DNA from: an uncultured Clostridium sp.
Lineage (GTDB): Bacteria; Bacillota; Clostridia; Clostridiales; Clostridiaceae
Direction: 5' to 3'
Assembly (NCBI GenBank): GCA_934755305.1
Contig: CAKVLD010000023.1
Span: 1-42,605, forward strand
DNA: 42,605 nt
How positions within the stretch are numbered: position 1 is the stretch's first letter; each line of letters opens with the position of its first letter. A program made the translations under genes and the position numbers. Of this stretch, positions 24,510 through 33,041 are shown one piece after another. Under the pieces are notes generated by a model that saw only the letters and a list, made by a program, of their open reading frames with translations, was not told the DNA's origin and did not search any database.

Positions 24510-25481
24510 ATGTTTAAAACAAGAAAAAAAAGAAATTCATTAAATATTTTATTATCTGTAGTAATGATATCAATTACTACTATAATATTAACTGTAGAAG
24601 CTAATGCTTTTACTATTAGAGGCTTAAGAGCAGTAAATTATGCTAAGCAATTTTTAGGTAGACCTTATGTATACGGGGCTACTGGTCCCAATAGCTTTGA
24701 TTGCTCTGGTTTAACTTCTTATACATATAGAAATTCTTTAGGTATAGATATAGGTAGAACAACTTATGATCAAATAAAATCTGGAGTTGAAGTATCACAA
24801 AATCAATTACAACCAGGGGACTTGGTATTCCCTAATTCTGGGCATGTTTCAATATATATAGGTGATGGAAAAATTATTCATGCACCTCAAACTGGAGATG
24901 TAGTTAAAATATCGCCAATATATAAATTTTGGAGAGCTAGAAGGATTATAGGTATTAATTCATCTATTGAAGATATAACTTTTGATCCAATTTTCTATTC
25001 ATATTGTTATGGTGATTTATCAAAGGCTTTTGGTACAGATGAAGTAGCCTTAGGAAATCATTTCCTTAATAATGGTAAGAAAGAAGGAAGATGTGCTTCA
25101 CCAGTATTTGATACAAGCTACTATTTAAATAATAATAGCGATTTAAAAGCTGTTTTTGGTAATGATTATTTAAGTGCGTATAATCATTTTTTAAATAATG
25201 GTTATAAAGAAAATAGAGCTCTTTCTCCTGTTTTTAATATGGGATATTATTTGAATAATAATCCAGATGTAAGACAAGCATTTGGAACTGATTATTTAAG
25301 AGTATTAAAACATTTTATAGAAGATGGTATGAGAGAAGGAAGAAAAGGATCTGCTGAATTTAATTTAAATGTATATAAAAATAGCAATCCGGATTTAGTA
25401 AATATTTTTGGTAATAATAATGAAGCCTATTATAATCATTATATAGCTAATGGAATGAAAGAAGGAAGAAAAGCTAAATAG
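24510..25481 (+). CDS. Secreted NlpC/P60 peptidoglycan hydrolase with C-terminal FG-EGR repeats
   Basis: A 323-residue exported cell-wall hydrolase. Residues ~10-32 form the signal peptide (ANA near 31-33), and residues ~38-150 the NlpC/P60 papain-like domain with Cys65 in NSFDCSGLTSY, His112 in SGHVSIYIG and a third polar residue around His124. The family cuts the D-Glu to diamino-acid bond of stem peptides. Residues ~156-323 are four repeats of ~42 residues with the pattern YY-NNNPDL--AFG-D----Y-HF---G--EGR, likely a wall- or glycan-binding part. A GGGGGGGA site precedes ATG 24510. It is monocistronic: a terminator follows, and the 211-bp gap before it holds no clear hairpin but a possible weak promoter near 24453-24486. 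Confidence 0.92.
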   Translation: MFKTRKKRNSLNILLSVVMISITTIILTVEANAFTIRGLRAVNYAKQFLGRPYVYGATGPNSFDCSGLTSYTYRNSLGIDIGRTTYDQIKSGVEVSQNQLQPGDLVFPNSGHVSIYIGDGKIIHAPQTGDVVKISPIYKFWRARRIIGINSSIEDITFDPIFYSYCYGDLSKAFGTDEVALGNHFLNNGKKEGRCASPVFDTSYYLNNNSDLKAVFGNDYLSAYNHFLNNGYKENRALSPVFNMGYYLNNNPDVRQAFGTDYLRVLKHFIEDGMREGRKGSAEFNLNVYKNSNPDLVNIFGNNNEAYYNHYIANGMKEGRKAK

Positions 25482-25516
25482 TTATTAATAAAAAGTTCAT
25501 ATAAAGTAATTAAATG

Positions 25517-25575
25517 AAACTTATGATGTTGTTAATTTATGATTAAAGTTAACATATCATAAGTTTTTTATTTTT
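25517..25575 (+). terminator. Intrinsic terminator after the NlpC/P60 gene
   Basis: AAACTTATGAT pairs with ATCATAAGTTT; an inner stem TGTTAA / TTAACA closes the loop after a small internal bulge, and TTTTTTATTTTT follows. It is correctly placed 35 bp behind the stop codon. Confidence 0.88.
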
Positions 25576-25733
25576 AAAGCAATAATAATCTTACGATTTT
25601 ATTTATTTTTAATTAGAAATTAATAATATCATAAGATTTTTATATATAATAAAAGTTATAAAGTATTAGAAAAGTGTTAAAATGATTTATAAAAATTAGT
25701 TTTAATTTTTGTATAAAGGTGGGGAGAATTATT

Positions 25734-26288
25734 TTGAAAAAGGTTATCAGTGTAGTATTATGTGTTTTATGGATGATTTTCATCTTTTTAAATTCATCAC
25801 AAAGTGGGACAGCTTCAAATGGATTAAGTTATAAAATTGTAGATAAGATAATAAGTATTGGACAATATTTTGAATTAAATATAAATACAAAAGTAGATAG
25901 TAGTTTTAATAATATTGAAAAGGGAGAAAATAATATTATAGTTAAAGCTTCAAAAAACATAAACAATAATAAATCTTCAGAAGATGCAAAAAACATTAAG
26001 CGTGTAACTTTAAATAAGATATTAAGAAAGATTGCTCATGCTGTAGAGTATTTGATTTTAGCAGTATTATTAGCAAATATGTTTTTTGCATTTGGTTTAA
26101 AAGGAAAGTCAGCTATTATATATATTCTGTTTGGTGTACTTTTTTATGCTGTACTAGATGAATTTCATCAATTATATGTTCCTAGTAGAGATTCACAAGT
26201 AGTTGATATTCTTATAGATTTTGGAGGAGGAGTGATTGGAAATATAGTGTATTATCTTGGATATTATAAGCTATTTAAGAAAAAATAA
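25734..26288 (+). CDS. VanZ-like membrane protein
   Basis: A 184-residue protein with four hydrophobic segments and the VanZ family marks: FLNSSQSGTAS after the first helix, RKIAHAVEYLILAVLL in the middle, and LDEFHQLYVPSRDSQVVDILIDFGGG before the last helix. VanZ homologues give low-level teicoplanin resistance by an unknown mechanism and are common near envelope genes. An insertion of about 50 polar residues lies between helices 1 and 2 (residues ~40-100). I place the start at TTG 25734, because GGTGGGGAGA (25718-25727) is its ribosome binding site and overlaps the alternative GTG at 25719. The next gene, galE, has its own promoter. Confidence 0.87.
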   Translation: MKKVISVVLCVLWMIFIFLNSSQSGTASNGLSYKIVDKIISIGQYFELNINTKVDSSFNNIEKGENNIIVKASKNINNNKSSEDAKNIKRVTLNKILRKIAHAVEYLILAVLLANMFFAFGLKGKSAIIYILFGVLFYAVLDEFHQLYVPSRDSQVVDILIDFGGGVIGNIVYYLGYYKLFKKK

Positions 26289-26318
26289 TAATTTTGATGA
26301 TATTTTCTAACACGTAAT

Positions 26319-26346
26319 TTGAATTTTATTCTATATATTATATAAT
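26319..26346 (+). promoter_or_regulatory. Candidate promoter of galE
   Basis: TTGAAT (26319-26324), 16-nt spacer, TATAAT (26341-26346), with the start codon 53 nt further on behind AAGGAGGGAG. Good match, though the surroundings are AT-rich. Confidence 0.55.
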
Positions 26347-26398
26347 ATAAGAATATTATAGAAAAGTTATTACTTTTTGTATATCAAGGAGGGAGAAA

Positions 26399-27403
26399 AT
26401 GTCGATATTGGTAACAGGAGGACTTGGGTATATAGGGAGTCATACTACAGTAGAATTATTAAATAGTGGGGAAGAAGTTATTGTTATAGATAACTTAGTT
26501 AATAGTAAAGAAGTTGTAGTAGAGAGAATTAATAAAATAACAGGAAAAAATGTTGATTTCTATAATATTGATTTGTTAGATGAAGAAAAGGTTGATGAGG
26601 TTTTTAAAAATAATAATATAAGGTCAGTAATTCACTTTGCTGCTTTAAAGGCAGTAGGAGAATCTTGTGAAAAACCACTAGAATATTATACAAATAATAT
26701 AATGAGTACATTAATATTATTAAATACAATGAAAAAGTATAATGTTAAAAATTTAGTATTTAGTTCTTCAGCAACAGTTTATGGTAAGTCTGAAGTTATG
26801 CCAGCAAAGGAAGATTTTCCTCTATCAGCAACTAATCCTTATGGGAGAACAAAGGTAATGATAGAAGAGATTCTTCAAGATTTATATAAAGCTGACAAGA
26901 GTTTCAACATTGCACTACTAAGATATTTTAATCCTGTAGGAGCGCATGAAAGTGGTCTTATAGGAGAAGATGCTAAGGGCATACCTAACAATATAATGCC
27001 TTATATTTCAAAAGTAGCTATAGGTGAGCTAAAGGAAGTTAATGTTTTCGGAAATGATTATGATACTAAGGATGGAACTGGAGTAAGGGATTACATACAT
27101 GTTGTAGATTTAGCTAAAGGACACTTAAAAGCTCTAGAAGTATTAAGTAAGAAACCAGGTCTTGTTACATATAATTTAGGAACAGGAAGAGGATATAGTG
27201 TATTAGAATTAATAGAAGCTTTTTCAAAAGCATCTAAAAGAAAAATTCCTTATAAGATAAAAGGAAGACGTGAAGGTGACGTAGCAATATGTTATGCGGA
27301 TACAAGTAAAGCAAATAAAAATTTAAAATGGTTTGCTACAAAAGATATATATGATATGTGTAAAGATACATGGAGATGGCAAACTAATAGCATAAAGGGT
27401 TAG
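26399..27403 (+). CDS. galE: UDP-glucose 4-epimerase
   Basis: Interconverts UDP-glucose and UDP-galactose (or the GlcNAc/GalNAc pair) in the cytoplasm, supplying donors for surface polysaccharides. This extended SDR enzyme of 334 residues has NAD-binding TGGLGYIGSH (6-15), HFAALKAVGES, SSSATVYG with S124, and the catalytic YGRTK (Y148, K152), followed by RYFNPVGAH, all typical of GalE. Start ATG 26399 has a strong AAGGAGGGAG site. It is transcribed separately from the VanZ gene upstream and from the rml genes downstream, though no clear terminator separates it from the latter. Confidence 0.95.
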   Translation: MSILVTGGLGYIGSHTTVELLNSGEEVIVIDNLVNSKEVVVERINKITGKNVDFYNIDLLDEEKVDEVFKNNNIRSVIHFAALKAVGESCEKPLEYYTNNIMSTLILLNTMKKYNVKNLVFSSSATVYGKSEVMPAKEDFPLSATNPYGRTKVMIEEILQDLYKADKSFNIALLRYFNPVGAHESGLIGEDAKGIPNNIMPYISKVAIGELKEVNVFGNDYDTKDGTGVRDYIHVVDLAKGHLKALEVLSKKPGLVTYNLGTGRGYSVLELIEAFSKASKRKIPYKIKGRREGDVAICYADTSKANKNLKWFATKDIYDMCKDTWRWQTNSIKG

Positions 27404-27425
27404 ATTTAATAAATAATTAAGAAAT

Positions 27426-27480
27426 TTGACAATAAATAATAATAATAATAGTATTAAAAAGAATGATAAATTGATATAAT
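27426..27480 (+). promoter_or_regulatory. Promoter region of the rhamnose cluster
   Basis: Two candidates. One is TTGACA (27426-27431), 17-nt spacer, TAGTAT (27449-27454). The other is an extended -10 TG-A-TATAAT with TATAAT at 27475-27480. Both lie upstream of rmlC, whose start codon is at 27545. A perfect -35 in the first and a perfect extended -10 in the second suggest possible dual starts. Confidence 0.5.
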
Positions 27481-27544
27481 TGTATGTATGTAAATTATAT
27501 GCAGGTAATTGCATCAATTAATATAATGTTAGGAGAGCAAAGAA

Positions 27545-28117
27545 ATGGGAAACTTTAATTTTATTGAAACAAAGATTAAAGACTTATACATTATAGAACC
27601 TAAAGTATTTGGAGATAACAGAGGATACTTTATGGAAACCTATAATAAAGAACAATTTGATGAAGCTGGTTTAACTATGACATTTGTTCAAGATAATGAG
27701 TCAAAGTCAAGCAAGGGAGTTTTAAGAGGCCTTCACTTTCAAACAAAACATACACAAGGAAAGTTAGTAAGAGTAACTAAGGGAGAAGTGTATGATGTAG
27801 CAGTAGATTTAAGAAAGGGTTCTCCAACCTACGGACAATGGGAAGGTGTTAGGCTTTCAGATGAAAATAAGAGACAATTTTATGTTCCAGAAGGATTTGC
27901 ACATGGATTTTTAGTTTTATCTGATGAAGCTGTTTTTAATTATAAATGTACAGATTTTTATGCACCAGAATATGATGGAGGAGTTCTTTGGAATGATCCG
28001 GATATTGGAATTGAATGGCCACTAGAGGGTATTGATGAAATATTATTATCAGAAAAAGATAAAGTACAAAAGAAATTCAAGGAATTAGATGTTCCATTTG
28101 AATATAAAGGAGAGTAA
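27545..28117 (+). CDS. rmlC: dTDP-4-dehydrorhamnose 3,5-epimerase
   Basis: Third enzyme of dTDP-L-rhamnose synthesis, epimerising C3 and C5 of the 4-keto sugar. This cupin protein of 190 residues has DNRGYFMETY, the catalytic-His segment GVLRGLHFQ (H64), LVRVTKGEVYDVAVDLR, and PEGFAHGFLVLSDEA, all family hallmarks. ATG 27545 follows AGGAGAG. It heads the second polysaccharide cluster and is 6 bp from rmlB. The other two genes of the pathway, rmlA and rmlD, lie 11.7 kb away at the far end of the same cluster, so the pathway is split around the transport and glycosyltransferase genes. Confidence 0.96.
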   Translation: MGNFNFIETKIKDLYIIEPKVFGDNRGYFMETYNKEQFDEAGLTMTFVQDNESKSSKGVLRGLHFQTKHTQGKLVRVTKGEVYDVAVDLRKGSPTYGQWEGVRLSDENKRQFYVPEGFAHGFLVLSDEAVFNYKCTDFYAPEYDGGVLWNDPDIGIEWPLEGIDEILLSEKDKVQKKFKELDVPFEYKGE

Positions 28118-28123
28118 AATTTT

Positions 28124-29176
28124 ATGAAAACTTATTTAGTTACAGGCGGAGCTGGATTTATAGGATCAAACTTCGTATTATATATGTTAAAGAAATATAA
28201 CGATGTGAAGATAGTAAACTTAGATGCATTAACTTATGCTGGAAACTTAGAAAACTTAAAGGAAGTTGAAAATAATCCTAATCATGTATTTGTACAAGGA
28301 GATATTTGCGATCATGAATTAGTTACTAAGTTATTCAAAGAACATAATTTTGATTACGTTGTAAATTTTGCAGCAGAATCACATGTTGATAGAAGTATAA
28401 GAGAACCTGAAATATTTGCTAAGACAAATGTTATGGGAACTGTTAATCTATTAAATTGTGCTAAAGATGCATGGTATACAGAAGAAAATGGATGGGCAGA
28501 AGGAGTTAAATACCTTCAAGTATCTACTGATGAAGTTTATGGTTCATTAGGAGATACAGGATATTTTATGGAAACAACTCCATTAGATCCTCACAGCCCA
28601 TATTCAGCAAGTAAGGCATCATCAGATTTTATGGTAAAAGCATATGGTGATACTTTTAAAATGCCAATAAATATAACAAGATGTTCAAATAACTATGGAC
28701 CATACCAATTCCCTGAAAAGTTAATACCATTATTAATAAACAACTGTTTAAATCACAAGGATTTACCAGTTTATGGTGATGGGTTAAACGTAAGAGATTG
28801 GTTATTTGTTGAAGATCATTGCAAAGCAATAGATATGGTTATAAGACAAGGTGTTCTTGGAGAAGTTTACAATGTTGGTGGACACAATGAAAGAACAAAT
28901 ATTCAAATAGTTAAGAAAGTAATTTCTTATATTAATGAGAACGTAGATAAAGAAGTAACTGAAAACTTAATTAAATACGTTGAAGATAGAAAAGGTCACG
29001 ATAGAAGATATGGTATAGCACCTGATAAGATAAAAGCAGATTTAGGATGGTATCCTGAAACTACTTTTGAAGTAGGTATAGAAAAGACTATAAAATGGTA
29101 CTTAGATAATAAAGAATGGATGGAAAATGTAACATCTGGTGATTATCAAAAGTATTATGCAAAGATGTATAAATAA
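28124..29176 (+). CDS. rmlB: dTDP-glucose 4,6-dehydratase
   Basis: Second enzyme of the dTDP-L-rhamnose pathway, an NAD+-dependent extended SDR converting dTDP-glucose to the 4-keto-6-deoxy sugar. TGGAGFIGSNF (7-17) binds NAD, AAESHVDRSI is the substrate loop, the catalytic triplet T135-D136-E137 is in VSTDEVYG, and Y160/K164 are in YSASK. RCSNNYGPYQFPEKLIPL is a near-invariant RmlB block. At 350 residues it has full family length. It is coupled to rmlC by a 6-bp gap, and a hairpin lies between it and the next glycosyltransferase gene. Confidence 0.97.
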   Translation: MKTYLVTGGAGFIGSNFVLYMLKKYNDVKIVNLDALTYAGNLENLKEVENNPNHVFVQGDICDHELVTKLFKEHNFDYVVNFAAESHVDRSIREPEIFAKTNVMGTVNLLNCAKDAWYTEENGWAEGVKYLQVSTDEVYGSLGDTGYFMETTPLDPHSPYSASKASSDFMVKAYGDTFKMPINITRCSNNYGPYQFPEKLIPLLINNCLNHKDLPVYGDGLNVRDWLFVEDHCKAIDMVIRQGVLGEVYNVGGHNERTNIQIVKKVISYINENVDKEVTENLIKYVEDRKGHDRRYGIAPDKIKADLGWYPETTFEVGIEKTIKWYLDNKEWMENVTSGDYQKYYAKMYK

Positions 29177-29199
29177 TATATAAATATAGAATTATTAAG

Positions 29200-29246
29200 A
29201 AAATGTTATGACTGTGTAGCTGTATAGAACACAGCCATAACATTTT
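29200..29246 (+). terminator. Hairpin between rmlB and GT2, possible partial terminator
   Basis: AAAATGTTATGACTGTGT (29200-29217) pairs with ACACAGCCATAACATTTT (29229-29246) over 18 positions with one mismatch and an 11-nt loop. The 3' arm ends in only four T, followed by GTAAAG, so termination is probably incomplete. No new promoter is obvious in the 24 nt before the next gene, so it may set the ratio of rml to downstream transcripts. Confidence 0.65.
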
Positions 29247-29270
29247 GTAAAGATATAGGAGATTTTATAT

Positions 29271-30227
29271 ATGAGTGTTTCTGTAGTGATTCCAAATTAC
29301 AATGGAGAAAAATACTTAAAAGCTTGTATGGAAAGCTTAATGGAACAGTCTTTAAAAGCAGATGAAATAATAATAGTAGATAATGCTTCAAAGGATAAAA
29401 GTATAGAATATATAAAAGAAAATTTTGAAGATAAAGTGACCTTAGTATGTATGGATGAAAATTATGGTTTTAGTAAAGCGGTAAATGAAGGTATTAAAAG
29501 AAGTAAAAGTGAATTTGTGGCTTTATTAAATAATGATACAGAACTTCATAAAGATTGGCTATTAGAGTTATATAATTGTATATGTAAGGATAATAATATA
29601 TTTTCTTGCTGTAGCAAAATGCTTAGATATACAGAAAGAGAAATAATAGATGATGCTGGGGATGAATATACTATATTGGGCTGGGGAGCTAAAATAGGTG
29701 ATGGTAAAGCAAGTAAAGAATATGAAACATCAAGGGAAGTTTTTTCATCTTGTGCTGGAGCTGCTATTTATAGAAAAAGTATATTAGATCAAATTGGATT
29801 ATTTGATGAAAATTTTTTTGCATATTTGGAGGATATGGATATATCTTATAGAGCAAGGATATATGGATATAGAAATTATTTTGCAGCAAAATCTAAAGTG
29901 TATCATATTGGAAGTGCAACTAGTGGTAGCAAACATAATGAATTTAAAGTTAAGCTAGCAGCTAGAAATAATATATATCTTATATATAAAAATATGCCTA
30001 ACTTACAAATATTAATTAATGGTTTATTTATAATTATAGGAATACTTGTTAAGTGGGGATATTTTGTATTAAAAGGACTTGGTAAAGCTTACATAAGTGG
30101 AGTTTTTGAAGGATTAAAAACAAAGAAGAAAATTCATAGGGTAAAGGTAAAACATAACCTATATAATTATATAAAAATAGAAAAAATGTTGATAAAAAAT
30201 ACATTTAACCTTTTAAAGAGAGGGTAG
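29271..30227 (+). CDS. Glycosyltransferase family 2 (rhamnosyltransferase-like)
   Basis: A GT-A enzyme of 318 residues predicted to use dTDP-rhamnose or a related donor on a lipid-linked acceptor. Motifs in order are SVVIPNYNGEKYL, IIVDNASKDKS, NYGFSKAVNEG, metal-binding LLNNDTELH, SSCAGAAIYR and FFAYLEDMDISYR, followed by a C-terminal hydrophobic segment (~250-275) that likely docks on the membrane. It belongs to the same subfamily as the GT2 at 4453 but is clearly a separate gene. ATG 29271 follows AGGAGA. It ends 3 bp before the priming transferase gene. The rhamnose assignment is from cluster context. Confidence 0.88.
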   Translation: MSVSVVIPNYNGEKYLKACMESLMEQSLKADEIIIVDNASKDKSIEYIKENFEDKVTLVCMDENYGFSKAVNEGIKRSKSEFVALLNNDTELHKDWLLELYNCICKDNNIFSCCSKMLRYTEREIIDDAGDEYTILGWGAKIGDGKASKEYETSREVFSSCAGAAIYRKSILDQIGLFDENFFAYLEDMDISYRARIYGYRNYFAAKSKVYHIGSATSGSKHNEFKVKLAARNNIYLIYKNMPNLQILINGLFIIIGILVKWGYFVLKGLGKAYISGVFEGLKTKKKIHRVKVKHNLYNYIKIEKMLIKNTFNLLKRG

Positions 30228-30230
30228 AAT

Positions 30231-31628
30231 ATGATAAAACAGAATCAAAAATTAGTTAATAAAGGTCTTGTGATAGTTGATGCATTAGTAATTATTGCAG
30301 CTTTTTTACTTGCATGGTACATAAGAATACATAGTGGAATTATGGAAGTAGAAGGTGGTTTTTTAAGTTTTGAAGAATATCTAATTCCGGTATTAATAAT
30401 GATTCCAGTATATTTAATAATTTATAACTTTAAGAGGTTATATAATACCGAAAGAATGGTATTTTTAAGTAAAGAAATTATAAATATTATTGTTGCAAAC
30501 TTATGGGGAATAATAATATTTACAGGATTATTATTTCTAAATAAGCAAATTGATTATTCTAGATCTTTTCTTGTTATCTTCTTAGTAGTATCTATTATTT
30601 TCACTTCTTTAGAAAGAGTGATTATAAGATTATTTATGAGAAGAGCAAGAAAGAAAGGTCTTAATGTTAAATATACTGTATTTGTTGGATTTAGTGATGG
30701 AACTAAAAAGTTTAATAAACTTATTAATGATAATAAGCATTGGGGATATAAGGTTTTAGGAATTTTTGAAGACTTTAATGTAGAACATGAAAATTTAGAG
30801 TATTTAGGGGAAATTTCTAAACTAAATGATTATTTAAGTGAGAATAGAGATGTAGATGAAATAATTATTACCCTGGAAATGAAGGATTATGATAAATTAA
30901 AAGGAATAATAGCTACTTGTGAGAAATTAGGAGTTAGAGCTCAAATAATACCTAATTATTATAAGTATTTACCTGCTAAACCTTATGTAGAGGAAATAGG
31001 AGGAATACCTTTAATAAATATGAGATATATTCCTTTAGATAATATACTTAATAAGTCTGTTAAAAGAATAATAGATATAGTAGGTTCATTAATTGCAATA
31101 ATTATAACATCTCCTATAATGATTATAGTATCAATACTTATAAAGACAACATCAAAAGGGCCACTTATCTTTAAGCAAGAAAGAATAGGACTTAATAGAA
31201 AACCTTTTGTTATGTATAAGTTTAGAAGTATGAGAGAACAAGACCCTGAAAAGGAAAAGTTAGATTGGACAGTAAAAAATGATCCTAGAAAGACAGCTAT
31301 AGGAACGTTTATTAGAAAGACAAGTATAGATGAATTACCACAATTCTTTAATGTACTTAAAGGAGATATGAGCTTAATAGGTCCAAGACCAGAAAGACCT
31401 TTTTATGTAGAAAAATTTAAAGATGAAATTCCTAAATATATGGTAAAACATCAAGTAAGACCGGGAATAACTGGTTGGGCGCAAGTAAATGGATGGAGAG
31501 GGGATACATCTATTGAAAAGAGAATAGAGTGTGATATTTACTATATTGAAAACTGGAGTTTAGCATTAGATATTAAAATTGTATTCATGACATTATATAA
31601 AGGTTTTATAAATACTAATGCTTATTAA
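30231..31628 (+). CDS. Polyprenyl-phosphate sugar-1-phosphate transferase (WbaP/WcaJ/CpsE family)
   Basis: Starts polymer synthesis by transferring a sugar-1-phosphate from a nucleotide sugar to undecaprenyl phosphate on the cytoplasmic face. This 465-residue protein has four N-terminal helices (~12-130), a Rossmann-like middle domain (~145-245) and the C-terminal catalytic domain from ~276. That domain holds the re-entrant helix segment KRIIDIVGSLIAIIITSP, then KQERIGLNRKPFVMYKFRSM, SIDELPQFFNVLKGDMSLIGPRP (split here across the Asp-Glu active pair) and the terminal RPGITGWAQVNGWRGDT. It provides the lipid primer for the second cluster; the substrate is usually glucose- or galactose-1-phosphate but cannot be read here. 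Confidence 0.95.
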   Translation: MIKQNQKLVNKGLVIVDALVIIAAFLLAWYIRIHSGIMEVEGGFLSFEEYLIPVLIMIPVYLIIYNFKRLYNTERMVFLSKEIINIIVANLWGIIIFTGLLFLNKQIDYSRSFLVIFLVVSIIFTSLERVIIRLFMRRARKKGLNVKYTVFVGFSDGTKKFNKLINDNKHWGYKVLGIFEDFNVEHENLEYLGEISKLNDYLSENRDVDEIIITLEMKDYDKLKGIIATCEKLGVRAQIIPNYYKYLPAKPYVEEIGGIPLINMRYIPLDNILNKSVKRIIDIVGSLIAIIITSPIMIIVSILIKTTSKGPLIFKQERIGLNRKPFVMYKFRSMREQDPEKEKLDWTVKNDPRKTAIGTFIRKTSIDELPQFFNVLKGDMSLIGPRPERPFYVEKFKDEIPKYMVKHQVRPGITGWAQVNGWRGDTSIEKRIECDIYYIENWSLALDIKIVFMTLYKGFINTNAY

Positions 31629-31646
31629 ATAAAAAAGGAGAAGATC

Positions 31647-33029
31647 ATGAAAAAGATATCCAAAAGAAAGATTTTTATTTTTTTATGTACTTGTATATTA
31701 ACTGTTGCACTATTTGGCTTATTCGAAAAATATTATAGTGATCAGCCTAGTACAGCGAAGTTAATATTAGATTTACAATCTAATAATGCAGAAGAATATC
31801 AAGTTTATTATGACACTGTTGGAGATAAACAATGGTTGGAGGAAAAATCCGAAAAGGTTGTATATGGTGATTTGGGAAAAGAAAAAAGTTTGAGTTTTGC
31901 TGTTCCTATAGATACTAAAAATGTAAGAATAGATTTTGGTACTATAAATAAAGATTTAGAAGTAAAGAATTTAACTTTAAAAAGAATTGCAAAATACAAC
32001 TTTAATAAAGAAAATTTACAAAGCTTTGTTGGAGATAGTTATAACTTAGAGTACTCAATTACAGATACAGGATTCGATATGAAGATTACAGGAAGTGATC
32101 CATATATTGAGTTGGAAAATATAAGCACTATAGTTCAAAATGTAACTGCTAAACCAGTATATTTTGATGTACTTATGGCTATTGGAGCATTTTTACTTAG
32201 CTTATTAGCAATGAAGTCATTGACAGGATTGAAGCAAGCGATTAAATTTATCAAATTATCTATAGATAATAAAGGATTAATAAAAACTTTATCAAAAAAT
32301 GATTTTAAGAATAAATATGCTTCATCTTATTTAGGAATTGTATGGGGATTCATAAACCCATTAATAACTATATTTGTTTATTGGTTTGTATTTACTGTCG
32401 GATTTAGAAGTGCAGATGTAGGAGATGCCCCTTATACTATTTGGTTTATATGTGGTATAATTCCTTGGTTCTTCTTTTCAGATGCACTACCATCAACTAC
32501 TAATGTATTTTTGGAATATAGTTACTTAGTAAAAAAGGTTGTATTTAAAATAGAAATATTACCTACAGTAAAAATAGTATCATCATTGTTTGTACATTTA
32601 TTCTTTGTATTATTTATATATGTGTTAACATCAATTTATGGATATTACCCAGATATATGTTCGTTACAATTTATATACTATTCATTTGCAATGATAGTAT
32701 TAGTATTCTCCGTATCATTGTTTACTTCATCTGTGGTATTATTTTTCAGGGATCTAGGACAAATAATAGGTATAATTTTAAATATAGGATTTTGGGCAAC
32801 TCCAATAGGGTGGACAATAGATATGTTACCAGGAGCATTCCAAAGATTATTTAAATTAAATCCTATGTATTATGTAGTTACAGGATATAGAGATACTTTC
32901 ATAGATAAAATTTATTTTTGGCAAAGACCTTATGAAACTTTCTATTTCTGGGCATTCTGTATAGTAGTTTTATGTTTAGGGGTTAAGATGTTTAAGAAGC
33001 TTAAACCACATTTCTCAGATGTTATATAG
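31647..33029 (+). CDS. wzm: Polysaccharide ABC transporter permease (Wzm/TagG/RgpC type) with N-terminal ectodomain
   Basis: Membrane subunit of an ABC-2 exporter that moves completed lipid-linked polysaccharide across the membrane with the Wzt ATPase encoded next. The standard permease covers residues ~205-460: NDFKNKYASSYLGIVWGFINP at its start, about six helices, and FWATPIGWTIDML then LNPMYYVVTGYRD near the end, as in RgpC and TagG. Unlike those (~260-270 residues), this one has about 200 extra N-terminal residues: a helix at 9-27, a ~140-residue beta-rich part (30-170) predicted outside the cell, and a second helix at 172-190. ATG 31647 follows AAAAAGGAG; no frameshift suggests separate genes. 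The function of the ectodomain is unknown. Confidence 0.92.
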   Translation: MKKISKRKIFIFLCTCILTVALFGLFEKYYSDQPSTAKLILDLQSNNAEEYQVYYDTVGDKQWLEEKSEKVVYGDLGKEKSLSFAVPIDTKNVRIDFGTINKDLEVKNLTLKRIAKYNFNKENLQSFVGDSYNLEYSITDTGFDMKITGSDPYIELENISTIVQNVTAKPVYFDVLMAIGAFLLSLLAMKSLTGLKQAIKFIKLSIDNKGLIKTLSKNDFKNKYASSYLGIVWGFINPLITIFVYWFVFTVGFRSADVGDAPYTIWFICGIIPWFFFSDALPSTTNVFLEYSYLVKKVVFKIEILPTVKIVSSLFVHLFFVLFIYVLTSIYGYYPDICSLQFIYYSFAMIVLVFSVSLFTSSVVLFFRDLGQIIGIILNIGFWATPIGWTIDMLPGAFQRLFKLNPMYYVVTGYRDTFIDKIYFWQRPYETFYFWAFCIVVLCLGVKMFKKLKPHFSDVI

Positions 33030-33041
33030 TGAGGTAAGTAT

